A stretch of 64,000 nt of DNA, from positions 353,779 through 417,778 of the forward strand of contig JAIXMO010000027.1 of assembly GCA_025677825.1 (NCBI GenBank), in the 5' to 3' direction. Under the pieces are notes generated by a model. The model did not search any database and was not told where the DNA came from. It saw nothing but the letters and a program-made list of their open reading frames with translations. Positions 55,888 through 64,000 of the stretch are shown piece after piece (position 1 is the stretch's first letter; every line of letters begins with the position of its first letter). Made by a program: the position numbers and the translations under genes. This stretch comes from Helicostylum pulchrum. Lineage: Eukaryota > Mucoromycota > Mucoromycetes > Mucorales > Mucoraceae.

Positions 55888-57033
55888 TTAAGCTGTGGGA
55901 AAGTTTCTTCTGTTCAATAAAACTGCTTTCAAACTACGAATATCACTCTTTAATCCAGAAATAGCAGGTGAATCTCCACCACCTTGACGATTAAAATGAC
56001 TACCAGGATGGTATGAATTATAATTATATGGATTTGTATCATTCATTACATTTCTTAAACCAGTTAATTGTGTTCTAAAATCATCATACGTCTTGTGCTT
56101 TAACTGAGCAGCAAGACGTTCGCGAGACACAGTGACTAATTGCTCGATTTTAGTTGACAAGTCAGTTTGATGCTTTACTAAAGCATCTACTACCGTATTT
56201 TCATCCCCTTGATCAATCAACGCATCCAAATCATCATTCTCCGTACGAAAGCTCTTTATAGATTTAGCAAGCTTATCTGCAATTTCCTTTCGTTGATTAT
56301 ATCTAGTACGCTGATATTCCGCAATACGATTAAAAATAGGTGCAATAAAACGCTACATTTTAAAAAACAACGTGAATATCCTTTTCCTCCATTATATATA
56401 CAATCTTCATCAACTTACTCTTAAAATACCAATAACACCGGCTGTAAGACCTACTGCTCCCATACCCAATACTACCGCCATAGCAAACACTTTTTCAACA
56501 GGAACAGGTGGATTAGGTGGTTGAGGATAGTATACAATTTGTGGTGGTCCATAATTTACATTTCTAGAAGGTAAAACAGGTGCATGTTGTGTTTGTGGTG
56601 GTGATGGTGGTATCTATAATTATCACATGTTGTTTTTTTGTTAGTGACGACCTATAACAAATTACATATATCAACTTACATAATTATTATTAGTACTAGT
56701 AGTAGTGGTGGTTGCAGTGACAGCAGAAGAAGCTTGCTCATCACTACCTGATCTTTTAAACGCTTCGTCAATTTCAGCTTGGTTTAAACCCTTCTTTTGT
56801 AAAAATGCAACCTTTTTCCCTTTGTCTGCAGATCTTACATTAGCGGAACTCAAGAACGAAACTGCCGACTTGATCAAGTCTTCTCTTAAAGGAGAAACAA
56901 TAGCTGTTTGAGGTTCCGTTACGGCAGTTGTCGTAGTAGTAGTTGCAGGTGTAGCAACAGCGGGTGCAGCAGCAGCAGGTGTAGTAGACTCTACAGCTGT
57001 GGGTTGGTTATCAGGTTTAGAGGAATCAGACAT
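55888..57033 (-). CDS. pex14: Peroxin-14 (Pex14)
   Basis: Peroxisomal membrane docking factor for the Pex5/Pex7 import receptors. It starts at 57033 with MSDSSKPDNQPTAVES and an Ala/Thr/Pro-rich stretch. Then comes the conserved Pex14 N-domain, REDLIKSAVSFLSSANVRSA and KKVAFLQKKGLNQAEIDEAF, holding the Pex5-binding helices. A Pro-rich segment (PPSPPQTQHAPVLPS) is followed by a hydrophobic helix (FAMAVVLGMGAVGLTAGVIG) and a coiled coil (IADKLAKSIKSFRTENDDL, LVKHQTDLSTKIEQLV). It ends VLLNRRNFPTA. Two introns (about 56355-56418 and 56615-56680). About 335 residues, usual for fungi. The stop lies only 31 bp from the convergent tRNA-binding gene. Confidence 0.92.
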
Positions 57034-57228
57034 TATTACGAGATGTAAAAAGAAAAAAAAGAAAAAAAAAGCCTTTGTGTGGGGGAATAATATTTTTTAA
57101 GGTTTTCACATGCTGACAAACCGAAAATTGACAGAAATTGAAAAACAAACGGTACGCTTATTTTAACCTTTTTAGGTTTGTGATCTTTTTTTTTTCCCAT
57201 TACCGGATTAACTATTAAAATATAAGAA

Positions 57229-57680
57229 ATGAGCCCTTGGATTCCTTTGTTATTATATACCTTCTCTGACGGCCAAGATCTTCGCTATCCAAGTAAGTAC
57301 TAATACATACAGGTTGAAGTTGGTTTTAAGTGGAAAGCCCTATATTAATGAAATAATCAAAGCTCGTCCTTTCTTGACTTGTGAGATATCATTGGTATTA
57401 AAGTACAATAATGGGTTTGCGAGCTGTCTTATCAATTATCTGTCTGAAGGATCGTGGACTTTATGTTGTGAAAGGTTTGTTAAAATTTGACTTCCCTTCA
57501 ACCAAGAAACATTTAAGGATAGGACTCCTTACCATTTAATCCAAGCCTTTTCACTCATCAAGGTAAATTATCTTATTATAAATATGCGAACTATTGTTGT
57601 GACACTATTATTTTTAGCATTTGCTTGAATCTTTAAAAAAATACTTTTGAACGAGGACCTGTAAATCTTGATAATGGATC
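57229..57680 (+). pseudogene. Coding relic, unknown
   Basis: The start codon at 57229 opens MSPWIPLLLYTFSDGQDLRY. Then, after what would be a very short intron, come LVLSGKPYINEIIKARPFL, EISLVLKYNNGFASCLINYL and SEGSWTLCCER, with later pieces (RTPYHLIQAFSLIK) separated by short GT-AG-like gaps. The amino-acid pattern looks real, but the gaps are too short for introns and stops follow. No family recognised. Confidence 0.4.
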
Positions 57681-57699
57681 AAGTTGACACAGAAAATAC

Positions 57700-57850
57700 A
57701 CATACGTACAATAAAAATGATTGACTAACGTATTAGTATGTAAATACGAGTATAATGAAACCAATGGTAGTACATATGTATGTATAATTACGCCATGATT
57801 AGTAAATAGATTACATGAGTAAATAAAAGTGACTCTATTTTATCGTCCTT
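57700..57850 (+). repeat. Dispersed leader repeat, copy B
   Basis: Matches 905-1045 with an exact run of about 32 nt ending AGTAAATAAAAG, then CTATTTTATCGTCC. It is followed by a T/C-rich tract and a first-exon-like ATG near 57961 encoding MTILKG-type residues, then a GT donor, as also seen at 30410. Confidence 0.65.
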
Positions 57851-57942
57851 ATTTATCACGTCCTTTAAAAAGTCTTTTTTCGCCTTTTTTTTTGTTTCTT
57901 CACTTTCATTTTTTGTTTCTTTTTATGTTTATACACACTTAT

Positions 57943-58934
57943 ATGGCTCTTCTTAGCGCAATGACCATTCTTAAAGGTACTTCAGTGAAAAGTAGCAGGT
58001 CATTCTTTAATCGACCGTATAAATTAAACTTGGCATCTTTTCCAGGTGGTAGGTAATAACAGACTAAAAAAAGACTTGAAAAGTAATCGACTAAACATTT
58101 TTTCGTGTACTAAGAAATATAAACCTTCGTTTTCACACTAGAGGAACTCGAAGAAATCAAGCAATACTAAAAAAAAAAAACAAAAGCCATTCCCAACAGA
58201 AGAATTCAAGATATTTTTAAACAGTTATAATCTTGACTCGTCGCAAAAGATTCGTACTGTATTAGGCAAGAACCATATATTTAATGATAATTACGACAAA
58301 GATATAGATGCTGATTTCATCAGTGTAGCGCACGTGCGGCCCAGAACATCTAAGGGCATCACAGACCAGTTATTGCAGACAAAGGTTGCCTCGTCTCGCC
58401 TACGGTCATAAATGTGATCTTGTATTCCGGCAGTATGATAATGTCCACAACTTACCATTGGAGCGTGGTGGTAGTGAGGTAAAACCCAGAATTGAAAAAT
58501 ATTATGGCACCAATTTCTTACTGGAAAGATTTATTAAATTGCCTAGAATGCTCAAAGACATGAGAGATGTATTACTCAAAGAGATCGAATATGATAACCG
58601 ATCAACTGCTATTCGTACTGTTGGTGTTTTACATTCCGGATTGTAGTGTACCATGGTAGAATTAGACAGACCTACTGCATATGTTTCCTGTGTTTCCCGT
58701 GGTAAAAAGATCGAGATCAGCAACAAGATAAAAAAAATTGGTTCGACTGTATTGTCCGCCATCTTGTCTTCTTGGGTCTGTTGCGAGATGGTGAAAGATG
58801 TGCTTAATCTCGTTGTAAACATGGAGTTCTTCTGGCATAAGATTTCTTCTCACTACAGATGTAGACAGGGTACTAATGATACTATAGCATTGAATGCTAG
58901 TGAACTCAACTGTGAGTATCCCGCATGCAGATAA
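57943..58934 (+). pseudogene. D...E-core family gene, broken
   Basis: A mini first exon (MALLSAMTILKG) is followed, after an intron, by PFPTEEFKIFLNSYNLDSSQ and IRTVLGKNHIFNDNY (58191-58290), which align with the N-terminus of the gene at 62439-63180. The middle part is deleted. YGHKCDLVFRQYDN, then PLERGGSEVKPRIEKYYGTN and IKLPRMLKDMRDVLLKE, align with 62660-62810. A stop at 58644-58646 falls in VLHSGL*CTM, where the relative reads on. Next is VELDRPTAYVSCVSRGKK and a tail to 58934. It is clearly a dead paralogue, and the K-C-D ... E-R-G-G-S-E core is still recognisable. Confidence 0.7.
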
Positions 58935-59270
58935 AAACGAAGATTTTTTTTGGCTTGATACCTGTTTAGAGAGACCCTCATTGCCTTCAACGCCCACCAC
59001 CTCCTCGTCAAGTGCAACAGGCCAAAAGAAGCAAAAGAGTCGTGCTTAGGATGTAGTATCTTTAATATAAATAGCAAAAAATAAAACGAAGGTTTTCGAA
59101 CAATAGTTAACTAACACAACTCAATGGAAGATAAAATAATACTGGTAGTGTCTATTTTTATACATTTTTTCATTTTATAAAATGAATCGTACATATATTA
59201 TGTACAGTGCCTCCCCAAATGGTGATTTTTAAAAACATGTTGTACTGTTGAACCTTTGAACTTCTCTATT
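58935..59270. other. Spacer after broken gene
   Basis: Apart from PTTSSSSATGQKKQKS-like basic tail codons near 58990-59045, I see nothing. Confidence 0.45.
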
Positions 59271-59480
59271 GTTGCTCATCTCTATTAGATGTTGTAAGTC
59301 TTTCTAATTCTGCCATAACATCTACTTTCTCCGGATCGTCAACAGTTGGTTTAAATATCGACCGGCATGGACGCTGTTGATCCAACGAAGTAAGAGTTCA
59401 TGTTCTGTATCGATTGTCATCTTACTTCATCCCAATCCATAGCTTCATTGTAAACGCCACCAGGTTCATCTTCCCTGAAA
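59270..59480 (-). pseudogene. Short coding relic
   Basis: On the minus strand EDEPGGVYNEAMDWDE, then after a shift RPCRSIFKPTVDDPEKVDVM and AELERLTTSNRDEQQ before a stop near 59273. It looks like the C-terminal end of a former gene. Family unknown. Confidence 0.4.
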
Positions 59481-60410
59481 AATCAAAAGAGAGATATTTG
59501 TTATAATTAACACTTGTATAAAAACGGATCGTCAATAGGTGTCAAGTCTCCCTAACCTGTCAACAAACCTTTCTGTCAAAACGTGATATCCTATTTTTAC
59601 TTTTTTTATTTTCTTAGTATAAAAAAAAGAATATCACTTATTAAATATTGTTGCGCATTTCAGTACAAGAACTTCTTTTACGAAGCAAAATAAATTATGC
59701 GAAAGGGAGGGATCAAATACAGATTTTGCATGAAAAAAAAAAAGGAACGATACATAGTACATGTAAAACTTAAATTGTCTGTGAACGCCACTATATCGAG
59801 CGGCTACCGTAGATCGTTAGCTAATTTATAATGGCCTTTTAAAGATTACAAGTACTGCTTCAGATATTCCGGAGAATATTTTTCTATCAAATATCACGTT
59901 ACTATCAATACATTTTTCTATTTACCTGTAGAAGTTCAATACCATCACCTTTACAACGTGCTATTACCTCAAAAAGATTGATAAGGAACGAAAAAAGTAG
60001 TACTCAACACACCTACCTGTAAACCTAACTTTAGAAATTAGCGTAGCATTTATAGTATTCACAAAGCATGTTTTTTATACATCTTCTATACAGCTGTAAA
60101 ACCAAAATATGTTTTTTTATTACAACGACATAAATCTAAAAAAAATAACTTTATCACCATAATTGTTTTACCTCATATTGTTTACCTCGTGTTTTATTCA
60201 CCTCAATAAAAAAAAAAGCTAACCAAACTGATTGTCAACAATTAGTACCAACTAAATTCAGGGATTTGATCAGTTGAGAGTATATGTATAAAATATTAAA
60301 TGTATATATAATAATGATAATGATAATAATAATAATAGGTAACGTATGTGTGTGTGTGTGTGTGTGAAAAGAAATATTACAGAAATTACAATTTGTCCTT
60401 CTTTTTTTTT
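59481..60410. other. AT-rich spacer with microsatellites
   Basis: No gene. An ATA/ATG run at 60308-60337 and a GT repeat at 60346-60364 lie in the 3' flank of the Rab gene. Confidence 0.6.
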
Positions 60411-60761
60411 TTAGCAGCAACGACTTTTAGTGGATCGAGAATCAGTCGTTAAAGAAAAAGAATTACTATCAACCATATCCAATTCCATTTGAGGAATTTT
60501 AACCATTTTAGCAATATGCGCAAACGCTTTTTCGACATTATCTCCGTTCTTCGCACTCGCTTCAAAGCACGGGATTTGCATTTTATCGCTGGAATGAATC
60601 TCTGCCCAAGCTCGTGCTTGTCTTCTCGATACAACTCTATCATCAATATCGATTTTATTTCCAATCATCAGTATTGGGAAATGCCTTGCTTCTTCTGTTG
60701 GTAAAGACGACTGTTTTAAAAAATCCTCTCTCCATCGTTCTAAGAACAACTTTTAGTCTTA

Positions 60762-60795
<34 letters not shown>

Positions 60796-61286
60796 TATAA
60801 GCAAACGAACCCAAGTGCTGAAAGGATAAAAAGTTATTGACATCGTATACTAATACACAAGCATCCGCTCCTCGATAATAGGCAACACCTAATGACTGAA
60901 ATCGTTCTTGGCCAGCTGTATCCCAAATCTGCATCATGACTTTCTTTCCATCGTCCGTTTCTACTTCCTTTGTAATAAAATCAGCTCCTATACAATTACA
61001 AGGTTAATACTCAAATCAATAAATAAAAGGTTTTCATTATTACCGTACCAATGGTAGCTTTATAAGCATTTGTAAACTTTTTATGAATGTACTATTGTTA
61101 TTTAAAACAACATTAGTATAATTATAAAAAAAAGGGTTTAATTCTTTATTTCGTACTTGGTTACGGAGACTGGTCTACTTTCATAGAATTAGTATATGAA
61201 TATATAACTGACAACTTTTTTTTTGTATATACCTTGCCTACACCGCCATCACCAATTAGTACCACTTTAAGTATATCTTTATGCAT
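60411..61286 (-). CDS. ypt7: Rab7-type small GTPase (Ypt7)
   Basis: Late-endosome/vacuole fusion GTPase. The start at 61286 gives [18 protein letters not shown], ending on the P-loop Lys. An 18-nt exon (61157-61174) encodes TSLRNQ. The next exon gives [15 protein letters not shown] (switch I, effector Thr). After an intron comes [20 protein letters not shown] and [20 protein letters not shown] (G3), then [15 protein letters not shown]. An intron with a 33-nt poly-A/T run follows, then [22 protein letters not shown] (G4 N-K-x-D), [19 protein letters not shown] (G5 S-A-K) and the tail KSRCC, for geranylgeranylation. About 207 residues. KATIGADF-type switch I plus the C-terminal Cys-Cys favour Rab7 over other Rabs. 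Confidence 0.93.
61157..61174 (-). other. 18-nt micro-exon of the Rab gene
   Basis: Encodes T-S-L-R-N-Q, including the Thr that follows the P-loop Lys. It is flanked by AG (after GAAAGT) and GT (GTACGAAAT). Without it the protein would lack the essential P-loop T/S and the alpha-1 start. Confidence 0.8.
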
Positions 61287-62094
61287 AACAAAAAAAGAAA
61301 ACAAAAGAAAGAAGTATGTTTACGGGAAAGCTTACTATTCTTGTAAAATTTCAATTTTCAACGGATTTAATTGGTCAATTTGTACACAACTGAAAAAGAA
61401 AATCTGTTCATTTTATGCGACACCATACGACAATCAGGATAGCCATTACATTTGATTGCGCAACACATTTGATCCGTGAAATAATGATTTCATCTTTGTA
61501 TTCTAATAGACTCAAGTTCATACTAATCGTTTATAAATCTCTTTCGCTTGACTTTTTAAATATTCTAGAAGGGTAGCTTAAGAAATAGTAAAAGTAATCA
61601 GCTTGTATTCAACACTACCGCAATACACCTTATAACTCCCACATAACGAGCTGAAAAAGCAGAAATACCACGTATTTTATTACTCTTTCAAGAGTTTATT
61701 TTGCGTAAAAAGGAATCTTGCGCGAACCAAGTTAAAACAAAACGTACCTACTACGTATATAAAAAATGATTAACGATCGTATAAGCTATGAGTATATAAA
61801 GCCAATGGTGGTATAATACGACATGATGATGCATATATAGATCACGTGCGTAAAAGCGAACGCTCCTATTTTATCTTTTTTGCGAGTCTTTTTCTTTTTT
61901 TCTTCTTCACTTATGCTACATCCTCTATGTCTTTTCACAATGTCAAACTAGAGTCAAGCTCAACTTGCTAACTTATACCGGACCTTCGTAGAGAAACCAC
62001 CATCCCTAAAGGCGCGCGAAAGATATGTAATAGGCCACTTTTTTTTTTACAGGACGCATAAATAGAACGTGCACTAAACTTTTCCCTCATCACA
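61287..62094. other. Spacer with leader repeat, copy C
   Basis: No gene. The part at 61740-61890 matches the leader copies at 905 and 57700 less closely (GATTAACG...GTATAA, AAAAGCGAACGCTCC, TATTTTATC), followed by a T/C tract and a dead coding relic from 62095. Confidence 0.5.
61740..61890 (+). repeat. Dispersed leader repeat, copy C
   Basis: Most diverged of the three copies. It keeps the order AACG...TATA, GCCAATGGT (shared with copy B as ACCAATGGT), GTAAAAGCG and CTATTTTATC. Further down, AAATAGAACGTGCACTAAAC (about 62063) parallels AAATAGAACGCGTACTAAAG at about 1368. Confidence 0.5.
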
Positions 62095-62430
62095 TTTTCT
62101 AGCTTCACGCGCTACTTTTCAGAAACTGCTGAAGAGAACTGGTATTTAGAGGATACCAGCTATCAACAGCTGTTTGATTCCATCCGAAGTGGTCTTGAGC
62201 ATATCAACAACGCGACGGCCAAGGAGTAGAAGCGAAACTGGAAGGTAGGTCGAACAAATTAGTTACAATAAGGATGAATAATTTACCGCTTCCACTTTAG
62301 AGCATGGCCCTCTTTCGCCAATTGTAACATTCATGTCTGAATATATAGAACAAGAAATACAACAATCGCGACAAAGAACTAACCAACGAATCAGACAGTT
62401 TGTGCAGGTTTCTTTAGAGCAATAACCAGA
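62095..62430 (+). pseudogene. Truncated relic, unknown
   Basis: FSETAEENWYLEDTSYQQL and FDSIRSGLEHINNATAKE reach a stop at 62227. After an intron-like gap comes EHGPLSPIVTFMSEYIEQEI and QQSRQRTNQRIRQFVQVSL, ending at a stop near 62425. It runs head-on into the minus-strand gene at 62439. No family recognised. Confidence 0.4.
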
Positions 62431-62438
62431 ACGGCAAG

Positions 62439-63180
62439 TTACCGTGCTAATAAAGAGAGCATGTTGAACTCTGGTGCCTCTTCCAACATCTTGCATCTTG
62501 AAACACGCGAAATGTACTTGGTGGGTCTGTCCAACTCAATCAGCGTGCTTGACAAGCCAGAATAAATAAATCCAACAGTGCGAATCGCCTCTGAACGATG
62601 ATCAAAGTTGGTTTCCTTGAGTAAAGAGTCCATCGTGCCTTTCAGTAAACCTGGTAACTTGTAGAAGCCTTCATTCATAAAATTTGTACCAGATTCATCC
62701 TCAATCTTTGACTTGGCTTCATTAGCACCAAACTCCAAAGGGACAGTATGTTGATTGTTGTATTGTCTAAAAATTAAATCGCACTTGTGACCATACTTAG
62801 ATTGACTGATTTTTGAAATGGATCCAATGGTTCTTGTGTCATTCTTCCTTTTCTTAGTCCCTAGACAAGCAGACTCACCGCCGACAGCCCCAATATCCTC
62901 TAATTTATCGAAACAAGATTCGATCATTGACCAAATGTGGGTTTGATACCATCGTTCGTTATGAGACCTATTCGTATTACCATTTTCGTATTCTCGAACC
63001 AGGGAAAAGATAACCAGAGTGATCCAGTCCTTATCAGCGCTTTCTTCTTTGCTGTAGTCAGAGTGAAAAGTGTGATTATTTCCTAAAGCAGTTCGAAGCT
63101 TAGATGTACTGACTTGGTTGTATTGATTTAAAAAAAATTTCAAAAAATCTGGAGGTTTTGGAAAGCCTTTTGATTTATTT
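62439..63180 (-). CDS. D...E-core family protein, unknown
   Basis: The best preserved member of the family also seen, broken, at 57943-58934. An open frame of about 245 codons starts after a likely acceptor near 63182 with KSKGFPKPPDFLKFFLNQYN. No ATG is in place, so a first exon is missing from this reading. It contains LRTALGNNHTFHSDY, NERWYQTHIWSMIESCFD, and the core YGHKCDLIFRQYNN ... VPLEFGANEAKSKIED. Then come FYKLPGLLKGTMDSLLKE, VGFIYSGLSSTLIELDRPT and RVSRCKMLEEAPEFNMLSL. The K-C-D-L-I ... L-E-F-G-A-N-E-A-K order is like that of PD-(D/E)XK nuclease-type folds, which is inference. No other catalytic evidence. Confidence 0.55.
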
Positions 63181-64000
63181 GCTAATATATTAATGTCAAT
63201 AAAATTGATAAAAGTAAAGCAAAGTGATTTTATTATTTGGAAGGAATAAGAATGGTTATTTATATAAATGAGAAGATTTCAATGATAGTAAAATAAGGAG
63301 CTGTGAATAACAAACGGGCCGAGTTATTTGTAGTGAGCAGATCACGATAAAAAATAACAAACAGGTGCTGTCATGAACTTTCTCTACTAAATTCCCTGTT
63401 CCCTGATTTAGACAATATCTTAAAACTATACCCGAATTTCTGTCTCACTCATTTCCCGCATTTCCATCTTGACAAATTACTGTTTTTGTTCTATCTTGTA
63501 CCCGCTCTGTTTCCCCGATCATGTCCTACTCAACTAACTCAATCAATTATTAATCCAGCCTTGAATCAACCTATCTCCGTTCTGTTATTACTCATGAATC
63601 ATACTTAACCCTCGTAATCCGTCTCAATCAACATCTGCCTGTTCCGAATTATTCCTTGTTACATCGAAATTAATTATTATTAATAATGTACAGTTAAACC
63701 TGTCACAATTCATGTCCTTTATATTTAGTATAAAAGAGCATGAATTTATTTAGATAAAACACTCTTTATTCAGGATCTTATCATCCATTCCCCTCCCCTT
63801 GTTAATAAACTATTATTTTATTATACTCTTTATTGTAACTATCCTTCTCTCTCTCCGTAATAATCAAGTTATCTTCTGCATCCGTTTCTCCTGCCTGTCT
63901 CGTCCGTGACGGGTGCTATTTTTCGTAACAGTGTCACGGACATCTTTTATAAATAAAATACATGCGGTATAGATTTACCTGTAGTAAATCTGTACTTGTC
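63181..64000. other. Non-coding end, possible LTR fragment
   Basis: No frame. AGTATAAAAGAGCATG near 63730 looks like a TATA box, followed by a C/T-rich tract. GTCCGTGAC (63902-63910) and GTCACGGAC (63933-63941) form a perfect inverted pair. The arrangement would suit the promoter half of a retrotransposon LTR, but no second copy is in the window. Confidence 0.3.

Noticed and set aside
58662..59077. Minus-strand frames over the broken gene at 57943-58934
   Set aside because: Plus-strand blocks align with the gene at 62439; the minus frames are shadows.
1..64000. CRISPR array, rRNA or tRNA genes
   Set aside because: No regularly spaced direct repeats and no cloverleaf-like or rRNA-like segment were recognised on either strand. 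A tRNAscan run would be decisive.

Overview
The window is nuclear DNA of a fungus, most likely Mucoromycota (Mucorales; Mucor/Rhizopus-like). The DNA is AT-rich with many homopolymer runs. Genes are split by short GT-AG introns (about 43-80 nt). The conserved genes are fungal housekeeping genes, and the accessory DNA holds diverged multigene families plus hAT, MULE, Harbinger, Tc1/pogo-like and Ty3/gypsy relics. No rRNA, tRNA or CRISPR array was recognised.

Layout. (1) 1-20800 is accessory, repeat-rich DNA. It holds two broken members of one unknown family (1553-3106 and 11019-13116), one small membrane protein, a degraded D...E-core gene, a hAT transposase (8059-9839) and a 4.6-kb MULE whose transposase carries an OTU cysteine-protease domain. 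The MULE has about 90-110-bp terminal inverted repeats at 13297 and 17909. (2) 21741-29821 is mostly core: an MFS monocarboxylate-type transporter, a small basic protein beside an inverted duplication, one broken unknown gene, a DMT/TPT transporter, a Bet1-like SNARE and an RCC1-family protein. (3) 30410-35580 holds a broken D...E-core family gene, an intact MDP-1-like phosphatase and a fragment duplicated from its 3' end. (4) 36016-47655 is core: Sec17/alpha-SNAP, a mitochondrial carrier, an MFS antiporter, a small acidic protein, a Ty3/gypsy integrase relic, a C2H2 zinc-finger protein and a PH-domain protein of Spo71/Mug56 type. (5) 48100-53540 is accessory: a Harbinger relic, then a disrupted D...E-core gene split by a 714-bp transposon with TA target duplication, then a coiled-coil protein. 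(6) 53796-57033 is core: mL38, an EMAP-type tRNA-binding protein and Pex14. (7) 57100-64000 is mixed: relics of the D...E-core family around an intact Rab7/Ypt7 gene, possibly ending in part of an LTR.

Four of the intact genes are membrane-traffic parts that work together: Sec17 recycles SNARE complexes, the Bet1-like protein is a SNARE, Ypt7 drives vacuole and late-endosome fusion, and the PH-domain protein probably binds membrane lipid. Pex14 docks peroxisomal import receptors. mL38 and possibly the tRNA-binding protein serve mitochondria. They are scattered and show no operon-like order.

The most interesting signals are: (a) at least five loci of diverged sequence sharing a K-x-D ... E-(x2-4)-E core, several with the same 5' leader DNA; (b) the MULE-OTU element, itself broken by a 344-bp insertion; (c) the TA-flanked transposon whose removal restores the reading frame of its host exon; (d) an apparent 2-nt micro-exon in the MFS gene and an 18-nt micro-exon in the Rab gene; (e) palindromic CGTTGA-rich blocks flanking the hAT gene. 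All domain names come from reading the sequence by eye, without any database search.
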